From Bradyrhizobium sp. CB1650 (GTDB lineage Bacteria > Pseudomonadota > Alphaproteobacteria > Rhizobiales > Xanthobacteraceae): a DNA stretch of 64,000 nucleotides. The translations under genes were made by a program, and so were the position numbers. Positions within the stretch are counted from its first letter, which is position 1, and every line of letters begins with the position of its first letter. The stretch spans positions 4,617,501-4,681,500 of the forward strand of contig NZ_CP121695.1 in the NCBI RefSeq assembly GCF_029761915.1, in the 5' to 3' direction. The notes below the pieces were generated by a model. That model searched no databases. It was not told the DNA's origin and was given only the letters and a program-made list of their open reading frames with translations. This document shows, piece by piece, positions 11,020 to 19,153 of the stretch.

Positions 11020-11042
11020 CGGCGTCGTTGCGGCGCCGCCCT
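11016..11042 (+). terminator. Hairpin after the aldehyde dehydrogenase gene
   Basis: A 9-bp GC-rich stem AGGGCGGCG / CGCCGCCCT with a 9-nt loop; no T run follows. It probably stabilises or ends the upstream transcript. The rest of the gap (11043-11259) shows no gene; TTTGACTT at 11211-11218 is a possible -35 for pdhA, without a convincing -10. Confidence 0.5.
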
Positions 11043-11259
11043 GCTCCAAATCGATAGCTCGCACCTTGACGCGGTCTCAAATCTGGTCCGCGCGCTGCGG
11101 CGATTAGATTTGTTGCCCGATCAGTGCCAAACATTTTGCAATATTTCGACCACGTTGCAGTGCGGTATAAATGAAAATCACGCCGCGGCGCCGCAGCGCT
11201 TTCGCATGGGTTTGACTTGGGTTAGAGAGGGCGAAAGTTTTCTCTGACCCGGAATTCCC

Positions 11260-12282
11260 ATGGCCGCACCCAAGAAAGCCGCCGCAAGCGCTCCACAGGA
11301 CAAGACCAACGGCGGTTCGCCACCGGAATTTACGAAGGAGCAGGAGCTCAAGGCGCTCCGCGACATGCTCCTGATCCGGCGGTTCGAGGAAAAGGCCGGC
11401 CAGCTCTACGGCATGGGTGCGATCGGCGGCTTCTGCCATCTTTATATCGGCCAGGAAGCCGTGGTGATCGGCATGCAGATGGCCCTGAAGGACGGCGACC
11501 AGGTCATCACCGGTTACCGCGATCACGGTCACATGCTCGCCACCGGCATGGAGGCCAAGGGCGTCATGGCCGAGCTCACCGGCCGCCGCGGCGGCTATTC
11601 CAAGGGCAAGGGCGGCTCCATGCACATGTTCAGCGTGGAGAAGAAGTTTTACGGCGGCCACGGCATCGTCGGCGCCCAGGTCTCGCTCGGCGCGGGGCTG
11701 GCCTTCGCCAATCATTATCGCGGCAACGACAACGTCGCCGTCACCTATTTCGGCGACGGCGCGGCCAACCAGGGCCAGGTCTATGAGAGCTTCAACATGG
11801 CGGAGCTCTGGAAGCTGCCGGTGATCTTCGTCATCGAGAACAACCGCTACGCCATGGGCACGTCGGTCTCGCGCGCCTCGGCGCAGCAGGATTTTTCCAA
11901 GCGCGGCCTCTCCTTCAACATCCCCGGTCATCAGGTCGACGGCATGGACGTCCGCGCGGTGAAGGCTGCGGCCGACGAGGCGGTCGCCTGGTGCCGTGCC
12001 GGCAAGGGCCCGGTCATCCTGGAAATGCAGACCTACCGCTACCGCGGCCACTCGATGTCCGATCCCGCAAAGTACCGAACGCGCGAGGAGGTCGAGAAGG
12101 TCCGTCATGACCAGGATCCGATCGAGCAGGTGCGCAACCGCCTGCTGGCGGCCAAGGTGAGCGAGCAGGACCTCAAGGCGATCGACGCCGAAGTTCGCGA
12201 TATCGTCAATGCCTCCGCCGACTTTGCCCAGCATGACCCCGAGCCGGATGCGTCCGAGCTCTGGACCGACGTTTACCGCTGA
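11260..12282 (+). CDS. pdhA: Pyruvate dehydrogenase E1 component, alpha subunit
   Basis: Thiamine-diphosphate-dependent decarboxylation of pyruvate, in complex with PdhB. The 340-residue length fits the heterotetrameric E1 type. An Ala/Lys-rich, probably flexible N-terminus (about 1-25) precedes the core: [38 protein letters not shown] and the ThDP/Mg motif [20 protein letters not shown] ending in IENN. The phosphorylation-loop region [11 protein letters not shown] is present. It opens the pdh operon; pdhB starts 30 bp later. Confidence 0.98.
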   Translation: MAAPKKAAASAPQDKTNGGSPPEFTKEQELKALRDMLLIRRFEEKAGQLYGMGAIGGFCHLYIGQEAVVIGMQMALKDGDQVITGYRDHGHMLATGMEAKGVMAELTGRRGGYSKGKGGSMHMFSVEKKFYGGHGIVGAQVSLGAGLAFANHYRGNDNVAVTYFGDGAANQGQVYESFNMAELWKLPVIFVIENNRYAMGTSVSRASAQQDFSKRGLSFNIPGHQVDGMDVRAVKAAADEAVAWCRAGKGPVILEMQTYRYRGHSMSDPAKYRTREEVEKVRHDQDPIEQVRNRLLAAKVSEQDLKAIDAEVRDIVNASADFAQHDPEPDASELWTDVYR

Positions 12283-12311
12283 ACGCGCGCAAGCTTTCTT
12301 TTGGAGTCGAT

Positions 12312-13697
12312 ATGCCAATTCAAGTGCTGATGCCCGCGCTCTCGCCCACGATGGAAAAGGGCAACCTCGCCAAATGGCTGAAAAAAGAGGGTGAGCAGAT
12401 CAAGTCGGGGGACGTGATCGCCGAGATCGAGACCGACAAGGCGACGATGGAGGTCGAGGCGACCGACGAGGGGACGCTCGGCAAGATCCTGATCCCAGAA
12501 GGCACGGCCGACGTCGCCGTGAACACGCCGATCGCGACGATCCTCGCCGACGGCGAGAGCGCCGCGGATCTTGCCAAGGCGCCGGCACCCGCCAAGCAGG
12601 AGACGGCCGCGGAGTCCGCGCCGCCTGCCGCCGCGAAAGCCGAGGCGCCGCAGCCGAAATCCGCCGCGCCACAGGCCGTCGCCGAGCCCGATCCGGAGGT
12701 GCCCGCCGGCACCGAGATGGTGACGCAGACGATCCGCGAAGCGCTGCGCGATGCCATGGCCGAGGAGATGCGCCGCGATGCCGACGTCTTCGTGATGGGC
12801 GAAGAGGTCGCCGAATATCAGGGCGCCTACAAGGTCACCCAGGGCCTGCTCCAGGAATTCGGCGCGAGGCGCGTGATCGACACTCCGATCACCGAGCACG
12901 GCTTTGCTGGCATCGGCATCGGCGCCGCGATGGCTGGGTTGAAGCCGGTCGTCGAGTTCATGACCTTCAACTTCGCCATGCAGGCGATGGACCAGATCAT
13001 CAACTCCGCCGCAAAGACGCTGTATATGTCCGGCGGCCAGATGGGTTGCTCGATCGTGTTCCGCGGACCCAATGGTGCGGCCGCCCGCGTCGCCGCGCAG
13101 CACAGCCAGGATTACTCCGCCTGGTACTCGCACATTCCGGGTCTCAAGGTGGTCGCACCGTATTCGGCGGCCGACGCCAAGGGCTTGCTCAAGGCCGCAA
13201 TCCGCGATCCCAATCCGGTCATCTTCCTCGAGAACGAGGTGCTCTACGGCCATACCGGTGAGGTGCCGAAGCTCGACGACTACGTGATCCCGATCGGCAA
13301 GGCGCGCATCGTGCGTTCGGGCAGCCACGTCACCATCATCTCCTGGTCGAACGGCATGACCTATGCGCTCAAGGCCGCCGACGAGCTTGCCAAGGACGGC
13401 ATCGAAGCGGAGGTCATCGACCTGCGCACGTTGCGGCCGATGGACACCGACACCATCGTCAACTCGGTCAAGAAGACCGGCCGGGCCGTCACGGTGGAAG
13501 AGGGCTGGGCGCAAAGCGGCGTCGGCGCCGAAATCGCCGCCCGCATCATGGAGCACGCCTTCGACTATCTCGACGCGCCGGTGACGCGCGTCTCCGGCAA
13601 GGATGTACCGATGCCCTACGCCGCGAACCTGGAGAAGCTTGCGCTGCCTTCGGCGGCTGAAGTGGTCGAGGCCGCCAAAGCCGTCTGCTACAGGTAG
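12312..13697 (+). CDS. pdhB: Pyruvate dehydrogenase E1 beta subunit with N-terminal lipoyl domain
   Basis: A 461-residue protein, about 130 residues longer than plain E1 beta. The addition is a complete lipoyl domain (about 1-80) with the lipoylated lysine in [12 protein letters not shown], then an Ala/Pro-rich linker (about 85-135). The transketolase-like core follows ([54 protein letters not shown]). The lipoyl-E1 beta fusion is characteristic of alphaproteobacteria such as rhizobia and Zymomonas. The lipoyl domain is nearly identical to that of PdhC (14525), suggesting duplication or gene conversion. Confidence 0.98.
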   Translation: MPIQVLMPALSPTMEKGNLAKWLKKEGEQIKSGDVIAEIETDKATMEVEATDEGTLGKILIPEGTADVAVNTPIATILADGESAADLAKAPAPAKQETAAESAPPAAAKAEAPQPKSAAPQAVAEPDPEVPAGTEMVTQTIREALRDAMAEEMRRDADVFVMGEEVAEYQGAYKVTQGLLQEFGARRVIDTPITEHGFAGIGIGAAMAGLKPVVEFMTFNFAMQAMDQIINSAAKTLYMSGGQMGCSIVFRGPNGAAARVAAQHSQDYSAWYSHIPGLKVVAPYSAADAKGLLKAAIRDPNPVIFLENEVLYGHTGEVPKLDDYVIPIGKARIVRSGSHVTIISWSNGMTYALKAADELAKDGIEAEVIDLRTLRPMDTDTIVNSVKKTGRAVTVEEGWAQSGVGAEIAARIMEHAFDYLDAPVTRVSGKDVPMPYAANLEKLALPSAAEVVEAAKAVCYR

Positions 13698-13700
13698 ACC

Positions 13701-14006
13701 ATGGCGGGCCCGAAGGAGCAGCCACTACCGCCCGACGTCATTGCCCGCGAGGACGCGGTCGAGATCCTGCGCGTGTTCGTGCTGGACGGCGGTCTGTCGA
13801 TGGCGTTCCAACGCGCCTTCGAAGAACCCGACATGTGGGGCCTGTTGCTCGTCGATCTCGCCCGCCATGCCGCGCGCGCCTATGCTCGCGAGAGCGAGTA
13901 CACCGAGGAAGAGGCCTTGAGCCGGATCCTCGATATGTTCCAGGCCGAGATCGACCGGCCGACCGATATGGGCACCACGACGCCGCGCGGGCAGAAGGGG
14001 CACTGA
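13701..14006 (+). CDS. DUF5076 family protein
   Basis: A 101-residue acidic, probably cytoplasmic protein starting 3 bp after pdhB. The core EDAVEILRVFVLDGGLSMAF then WGLLLVDLARHAARAYA looks like the small DUF5076 family found beside pdhB in Bradyrhizobium-type genomes. It has no membrane segment or cysteine motif. Tight spacing means co-translation with pdhB; a role in the complex or its control is only inferred from position. Confidence 0.75.
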   Translation: MAGPKEQPLPPDVIAREDAVEILRVFVLDGGLSMAFQRAFEEPDMWGLLLVDLARHAARAYARESEYTEEEALSRILDMFQAEIDRPTDMGTTTPRGQKGH

Positions 14007-14008
14007 GC

Positions 14009-14461
14009 GTGGCGGTCGAATCCTATCACTACGATTTCATGCTGGAGGCGATCCGCGAGGCGGAGGCCTCGATCGCGCAGGGCGGCCTGCCGATCGGCGC
14101 CGTGCTGACGCGCGACAAGAAGATCATCGCCCGCGGCCACAACAATCGCGTGCAGGAAAGGAACGTCATCCTGCACGGCGAGATGAGCTGCCTGCGCGAC
14201 GCCGGCGTGATCTCGTTCCACGACACCGTCATGTACACCACGCTGTCGCCATGCTCGATGTGCGCCGGCGCGCTCGGCCTGTTCAAGGTCTCGCTGGTGG
14301 TGATCGGGGAGTCCGTCACGTTCCCCGGCTCCAAGGACATTCTCGACAAGTTCGGCATCCCCTGGATCGATCTTGCCGACGACCGCTCCGTCACCATGAT
14401 GAAGACGTGGCGTTCCAATCCCGCCAATGAGCGCCTGTGGCAGGGCGACATCGGCAACTAA
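14009..14461 (+). CDS. Cytidine/cytosine deaminase-fold enzyme, yeast cytosine deaminase-like
   Basis: A 150-residue zinc deaminase. The zinc motifs are LHGEMSCL (His ligand and catalytic Glu) and TTLSPCSMCAGAL (two Cys ligands). As I recall the yeast Fcy1 sequence, the whole protein aligns with it: GGLPIGAVL, RGHNNRVQ, LYTTLSPC-like strand, VVIGESVTF, and the C-terminal W-x2-DIG that supplies the cytosine-contacting Asp. That points to a free-base (cytosine or related) deaminase rather than tRNA adenosine deaminase TadA. GTG start 2 bp after the preceding stop; it is embedded in the pdh operon with no pyrimidine genes nearby. Confidence 0.85.
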   Translation: MAVESYHYDFMLEAIREAEASIAQGGLPIGAVLTRDKKIIARGHNNRVQERNVILHGEMSCLRDAGVISFHDTVMYTTLSPCSMCAGALGLFKVSLVVIGESVTFPGSKDILDKFGIPWIDLADDRSVTMMKTWRSNPANERLWQGDIGN

Positions 14462-14524
14462 ACCTGGTCTGTTCGTCTTTCAATGTGGAGGACGACGTTT
14501 TGAGAAATTCTTCGTGAGGTCAGC

Positions 14525-15883
14525 ATGCCCATCAACATCCTGATGCCCGCTCTCTCGCCGACGATGGAGAAGGGCAACCTCGCCAAGTGGCTGAAGAAGG
14601 AAGGCGACAAGGTCAAATCCGGCGATGTCATCGCCGAGATCGAGACCGACAAGGCGACCATGGAGGTCGAGGCCATCGACGAGGGCACGATCGCCAAGAT
14701 CCTCGTGCCCGAAGGCACTCAGGATGTCGCGGTCAACGACGTCATCGCGGTGCTGGCCGGCGAGGGCGAGGATGTGAAGGCCGCGAGCGCAGGCGCCGCC
14801 AAGCCCAGCGCCTCGGCCGCGCCGCCGAAAGCGGCGGAGGCACCCGCCGCAGCACCGGCTCCCGCGCCTGCTCCAGCCGCACCGAAGGCTGCACCGCCTG
14901 CCGCTGCACCGACGCCGCAGGCCGCGGCTCCGGCTGCGCGGGGCAACGGCCAGGGCGGCCGCGTGTTCTCCTCGCCGCTGGCGCGCCGGCTTGCCAAGGA
15001 CGCCGGCATCGAGATCTCGATGGTGACAGGCACCGGCCCGCACGGCCGCGTGGTCGCGCGCGATGTCGAGGAGGCGAAGTCTGGCAAGGGCCTGAAGGCA
15101 CCGGCAGCCGCACCGTCGGCGGGGCCCTCGATCGCGCCGACCATGTCGGACAAGCAGATCCTGGCGCTGTTCGAACCGGGCTCCTACGACATCGTCCCGC
15201 ATGACGGCATGCGCCGCACGATCGCGCAACGCCTGACCGCGTCGATCCAGAACGTCCCGCACTTCTATCTCACCATCGACTGCGACATCGGCAAGCTGCT
15301 CGTCGCGCGCGAGGAGATCAATGCCGCCGCGCCGAAGGACAAGGAGAAGAAGCCGCTCTACAAGATCTCGGTCAACGACTTCGTCATCAAGGCGATGGCG
15401 GTCGCGCTGCAGAAGATCCCGAACTGCAACGTGAGCTGGACCGAGTCCGGCATGGTGAAGCATCACCATTCCGACGTCGGCGTCGCCGTGGCGATGCCCG
15501 GCGGCCTGATCACGCCGATCATCCGCAAGGCGGAGACCAAGACGCTCTCGACCATCTCCAACGAGATGAAGGACTTTGCCGCGCGGGCGCGCTCGCGCAA
15601 GCTGAAGCCGGAGGAGTACCAGGGCGGCACCACGGCCGTCTCCAACCTCGGCATGTACGGCATCAACCACTTCACCGCCGTGATCAACCCGCCGCACGCG
15701 ACCATCCTCGCGGTCGGCACCAGCGAGGAGCGCCCTGTCGTGCGCGGCGGCAAGATCGAGATCGCGCAGATGATGAGCGTGACCTTGTCCTGCGATCACC
15801 GTGCCATCGACGGCGCGCTCGGCGCCGAGCTGATCGGCGCCTTCAAGCAGCTCATCGAAAACCCCGTCATGATGATGGTGTGA
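14525..15883 (+). CDS. pdhC: Dihydrolipoamide acetyltransferase (E2) of pyruvate dehydrogenase
   Basis: A 452-residue core subunit that transfers acetyl groups to CoA. Domain order: lipoyl domain (about 1-80; lysine in [12 protein letters not shown]), Ala/Pro linker (about 85-140), peripheral-subunit-binding domain (about 142-180; SSPLARRLAKDAGIEIS, GTGPHGRVVARDVE), then the catalytic domain (about 220-452) with the active-site signature SCDHRAIDGALGAEL near the end. One lipoyl domain only, as usual for alphaproteobacteria where E1 beta carries another. A 63-bp gap separates it from the deaminase gene. Confidence 0.98.
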   Translation: MPINILMPALSPTMEKGNLAKWLKKEGDKVKSGDVIAEIETDKATMEVEAIDEGTIAKILVPEGTQDVAVNDVIAVLAGEGEDVKAASAGAAKPSASAAPPKAAEAPAAAPAPAPAPAAPKAAPPAAAPTPQAAAPAARGNGQGGRVFSSPLARRLAKDAGIEISMVTGTGPHGRVVARDVEEAKSGKGLKAPAAAPSAGPSIAPTMSDKQILALFEPGSYDIVPHDGMRRTIAQRLTASIQNVPHFYLTIDCDIGKLLVAREEINAAAPKDKEKKPLYKISVNDFVIKAMAVALQKIPNCNVSWTESGMVKHHHSDVGVAVAMPGGLITPIIRKAETKTLSTISNEMKDFAARARSRKLKPEEYQGGTTAVSNLGMYGINHFTAVINPPHATILAVGTSEERPVVRGGKIEIAQMMSVTLSCDHRAIDGALGAELIGAFKQLIENPVMMMV

Positions 15884-15910
15884 CGCGCGAGTCCGAGGGG
15901 GCGACGTTGG

Positions 15911-16141
15911 ATGCGAACACGCTGGCCCTGGATCGCGATGGTGCTGTCGATCACTATCCTCGTCAGCCCTATCGGCCAGGAGGTGCTGCACGACGCCTTC
16001 TTCAGCGGCGAGCAGCTGTCGCGAAACATCGCTCAGCCGATTGCCTTCATCGGCTTCGTCATCCTGAGCCTGATCTGTGTCGTCGAGTGGCTGGTCAGGC
16101 TGTTGATTTCAAAACGCCGCGCCCGCGGCGCCACGTCTTGA
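15911..16141 (+). CDS. Small two-segment membrane protein in the pdh operon
   Basis: A 76-residue product with two probable membrane segments (about 7-25, IAMVLSITILVSPIG; and about 44-66, AFIGFVILSLICVVEWLVRLL) and basic ends (KRRARG), so both termini are probably cytoplasmic. GAGGGGG lies upstream at a slightly long distance. It fills the 275-bp space between pdhC and lpdA with only short gaps, which supports it being real. No family recognised. Confidence 0.65.
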   Translation: MRTRWPWIAMVLSITILVSPIGQEVLHDAFFSGEQLSRNIAQPIAFIGFVILSLICVVEWLVRLLISKRRARGATS

Positions 16142-16157
16142 TTTGAACGGAGCCACC

Positions 16158-17579
16158 ATGGCCGATACATCCTTCGACGTCATCATCATCGGCTCCGGCC
16201 CCGGCGGCTACGTCACCGCGATCCGCGCCGCCCAGCTCGGTTTGAAGACCGCGATCGTCGAAAAATCCTATCTCGGCGGCATCTGCCTGAACTGGGGCTG
16301 CATCCCGACGAAAGCGCTGCTGCGTTCGGCCGAGATCTATCACTACATGCAGCATGCCAAGGACTACGGCCTGTCGGCGGAGAAGGTGTCGTTCGACGCG
16401 AAAGCAGTGGTGCAGCGCTCGCGCGGCGTCTCGAACCGCCTGAATGACGGTGTCGGCTTCCTGATGAAGAAGAACAAGGTGAGCGTCATCTGGGGTGCCG
16501 CCTCGATCGATGCGCCCGGCAAGGTCACCGTGAAGAAGTCCGACGTCGAGGGGCCGAAGGGCGCGCTCGGCGAGGGGACCTATCAGGCAAAGCACATCAT
16601 CGTCGCGACCGGCGCGCGGCCGCGTGTGCTGCCCGGGCTCGAGCCCGACAAGAAGCTGGTCTGGACCTACTTCGAGGCGATGGTGCCGGAGCGGATTCCG
16701 AAGTCGCTTCTCGTGGTCGGCTCCGGCGCGATCGGCATCGAGTTCGCCTCGTTCTTCCACACCATGGGCTCGAATGTGACCGTGGTCGAGGTGCTGCCGC
16801 AGATCCTCCCCGTCGAGGACGCCGAGATCGCGGGTCTTGCTCGCAAGCGCTTCGAGAAGCAGGGCATCAAGATCATGTCCTCGACCAAGGTCACGAAGCT
16901 GGAGAAGAAGGCCGACAGCGTCGTTGCCACCATCGGCGACGGCAAGGGCAAGCCCGTCACCACCGAGTTCGAGCGGGTGATCTCGGCGGTCGGCGTCGTC
17001 GGCAACATCGAGAATCTCGGCCTGGAAAAGCTCGGCGTCAAAACCGACCGCGGCTGCATCGTGATCGACGGCTACGGCAAGACCAACGTCCCCGGCATCT
17101 ATGCCATTGGCGACGTCTCCGGTCCGCCGATGTTGGCGCACAAAGCCGAGCATGAAGGCGTGATCTGCGTTGAGGCGATCAAGGGCCTGCACCCGCACGC
17201 CATGGACAAGAACATGATCCCGGGCTGCACCTATTGCCATCCGCAGGTCGCCTCGGTCGGCCTGACCGAAGCCAGGGCCAAGGAGAACGGCCGCGAAATC
17301 CGCGTCGGTCGCTTCCCCTTCGTCGGCAACGGCAAGGCAATCGCACTCGGCGAGGACCAGGGTCTCGTCAAGGTCATCTTCGACAAGAAGACGGGTCAGC
17401 TTCTCGGCGCCCACATGATCGGCGCGGAGGTCACCGAGCTGATCCAGGGCTACGTCGTTGCCATGAACCTGGAGACCACGGAAGAGGAGCTGATGCACAC
17501 GGTCTTCCCGCATCCGACGCTGTCGGAGATGATGAAGGAAGCAGTGCTCGATGCTTATGGAAGGGTGCTGAATATTTGA
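16158..17579 (+). CDS. lpdA: Dihydrolipoamide dehydrogenase (E3)
   Basis: FAD-containing E3 that reoxidises lipoamide with NAD+; completes the pdh operon. 473 residues from ATG 16158 (CGGAG upstream; an in-frame TTG at 16143 is less likely). FAD motif IIIGSGPGGYVTAIRAAQLG, redox disulfide GGICLNWGCIPTKALL, NAD motif VVGSGAIGIEFASFF, second FAD motif IYAIGDVSG and the C-terminal active-site region HTVFPHPTLSEMMKEA are all present. Confidence 0.98.
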   Translation: MADTSFDVIIIGSGPGGYVTAIRAAQLGLKTAIVEKSYLGGICLNWGCIPTKALLRSAEIYHYMQHAKDYGLSAEKVSFDAKAVVQRSRGVSNRLNDGVGFLMKKNKVSVIWGAASIDAPGKVTVKKSDVEGPKGALGEGTYQAKHIIVATGARPRVLPGLEPDKKLVWTYFEAMVPERIPKSLLVVGSGAIGIEFASFFHTMGSNVTVVEVLPQILPVEDAEIAGLARKRFEKQGIKIMSSTKVTKLEKKADSVVATIGDGKGKPVTTEFERVISAVGVVGNIENLGLEKLGVKTDRGCIVIDGYGKTNVPGIYAIGDVSGPPMLAHKAEHEGVICVEAIKGLHPHAMDKNMIPGCTYCHPQVASVGLTEARAKENGREIRVGRFPFVGNGKAIALGEDQGLVKVIFDKKTGQLLGAHMIGAEVTELIQGYVVAMNLETTEEELMHTVFPHPTLSEMMKEAVLDAYGRVLNI

Positions 17580-17594
17580 CCGCCGCCGCCGCCA

Positions 17595-17670
17595 TCATTG
17601 CGAGCGCAGCGAAGCAATCCAGTCTCTCCCCACGGATACATTCTGGATTGCTTCGCTGCGCTCGCAATGA
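17595..17670. repeat. 28-bp perfect inverted repeat (CATTGCGAGCGCAGCGAAGC family)
   Basis: TCATTGCGAGCGCAGCGAAG...CCAG at 17595-17622 is the exact reverse complement of 17643-17670, with a 20-nt loop. It lies 15 bp after lpdA and can act as a terminator or RNA stabiliser. A second, slightly diverged copy is at 36756-36833. I recall this as one of the most abundant repeats in Bradyrhizobium and Rhodopseudomonas. Confidence 0.85.
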
Positions 17671-17713
17671 CGACCAAAGAGATCTGTTTGCAGAATAAGA
17701 AGGAAACCACCCC

Positions 17714-18955
17714 ATGCACGACAACGACAATCTCACCATCGAACGCCCCACCTTCGTCACCCATCTCGAATGCGCGATGGAAGGCGACCACTATCCCGCC
17801 GATCAGGTCCACAACCTCTCCAAGTCCGGCAAGCCGCTGTTGGTGCGCTATGACCTCGCCGGCGTGAAGAAGGCGCTGACCAAGGACGCGCTGGCCCAAC
17901 GTCCTGCAGACATGTGGCGGTACCGCGAGCTTTTACCGGTGCGCAAATGCAAGGACATCGTCTCGCTCGGCGAGGTCACCACGCCATTGATCCGGCTGCC
18001 GAAGCTCGGGGCAAAGCTCGGCGGCGGCGAGATCATCGTCAAGGACGAGGGGCGCCTGCCGACCGGCTCGTTCAAGGCCCGCGGCCTCGTGATGGCGGTG
18101 TCGATGGGCAAGGCGCTCGGCATCAAGCACATGGCGATGCCGACCAACGGCAACGCGGGCGCTGCGCTCGCGGCCTATGCGACGGCCTGCGGCATCAAGA
18201 CCACGATCTTCTGCCCGGCAGATACGCCCGAGGTGAACGTCAGCGAGATCGAACTCCAGGGCGCGACCGTCTACCGCGTCAACGGCTATATCGACGATTG
18301 CGGCAAGATCGTCGGCGAGGGCAAGGCCAAGGTCGGGTGGTTCGACACCTCGACGCTGAAGGAGCCGTACCGCATCGAGGGCAAGAAGACGATGGGGCTG
18401 GAGCTCGCCGAGCAGCTCGGCTGGGACGTGCCCGACGTGATCTTCTACCCGACCGGCGGCGGCACCGGCCTGATCGGCATGTGGAAGGCCTTCGATGAGC
18501 TCGAGAAGATCGGCTTCATCGGTGCCAAGCGCCCGCGCATGGTCGCGGTGCAGGCGTCGGGCTGCGCGCCGATGGTACGCGCCTATGAAGCCGGGACCGA
18601 GCATGCGACGCGCTGGGAGGACGCCCACACCATCGCCTCCGGTATTCGCGTGCCGCAAGCGATCGGCGATTTTCTGATCCTGCGCGCCGTGCGCGAGAGC
18701 AAGGGCTTTGCCATCGCGGTCGACGACGACAAGATTTCGTCTGCGCTGAGCGAGGTCGCGCGCGAGGAGGGACTCTTGCTGTGCCCCGAGGGCGCGGCGA
18801 CCTACGCCGCCTACAAGCAGAGCCTGGCAGACGGCCGCGTCACGAAGAATGATCGCGTGATGCTGTTCAATTGCGCGACCGGCCTGAAATATCCGCTGCC
18901 GCCGGTCACCCGCACGCTCGATCGCCACAAGCCGATCGAATATTCGCAGTTTTAG
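17714..18955 (+). CDS. Threonine synthase-like PLP-dependent enzyme
   Basis: A 413-residue fold-type II PLP enzyme. The PLP lysine is in LPTGSFKARG (about 120), the phosphate-binding glycine loop is YPTGGGTGLIGMWK, and MPTNGNAGAALAAYA carries the substrate-side loop. The N-terminal region (LECAMEGDHYPADQVHNLSK) resembles the short threonine synthase class. The reaction would be O-phosphohomoserine to threonine. Because no hom or thrB is nearby and many genomes hold a second, canonical thrC, a related lyase or dehydratase activity is possible. AAGGAA precedes the ATG. Confidence 0.8.
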   Translation: MHDNDNLTIERPTFVTHLECAMEGDHYPADQVHNLSKSGKPLLVRYDLAGVKKALTKDALAQRPADMWRYRELLPVRKCKDIVSLGEVTTPLIRLPKLGAKLGGGEIIVKDEGRLPTGSFKARGLVMAVSMGKALGIKHMAMPTNGNAGAALAAYATACGIKTTIFCPADTPEVNVSEIELQGATVYRVNGYIDDCGKIVGEGKAKVGWFDTSTLKEPYRIEGKKTMGLELAEQLGWDVPDVIFYPTGGGTGLIGMWKAFDELEKIGFIGAKRPRMVAVQASGCAPMVRAYEAGTEHATRWEDAHTIASGIRVPQAIGDFLILRAVRESKGFAIAVDDDKISSALSEVAREEGLLLCPEGAATYAAYKQSLADGRVTKNDRVMLFNCATGLKYPLPPVTRTLDRHKPIEYSQF

Positions 18956-18987
18956 CGCGGACGAGAAGGCCGCGCGCGAACTCGTGG

Positions 18988-19133
18988 TTCTCCCTCGCCC
19001 CGCTTGCGGGGAGAGGGTTGGGTGAGGGGGCGTCTCCGCGGGGGCAATGACAGCCGGATTTGCGGAGGCTTCCCCTCACCCGAATTCAAGCTCCGCTTGA
19101 ATTCGACCTCTCCCGCAAGCGGGGAGAGGTGAA
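18988..19133. repeat. Long nested inverted repeat (CCCGCTTGCGGGGAGAGG family)
   Basis: TCTCCCTCGCCCCGCTTGCG...GAGAGGG at 18990-19017 is mirrored by CTCTCCCGCAAGCGGGGAGAGG near 19110-19131. Between them GAATTCAAGC-TCC-GCTTGAATTC forms a further perfect hairpin. The family (with GAATTCAAGCGGAGCTTGAATTC) is widespread in Rhizobiales genomes as I recall. It separates the threonine-synthase-like gene from the tctC-type gene. Confidence 0.8.
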
Positions 19134-19153
19134 GAGAAAACGGGGAGGACATA

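Noticed and set aside
11136..11171. TTGCAA ... TATAAA as a pdhA promoter
   Set aside because: The spacer is 24 bp, too long for a normal sigma-70 promoter.
12273..17513. Long minus-strand frames (427, 503 and 472 codons) across the pdh operon
   Set aside because: All are antisense shadows of pdhB, pdhC and lpdA, which carry unmistakable catalytic motifs on the plus strand.
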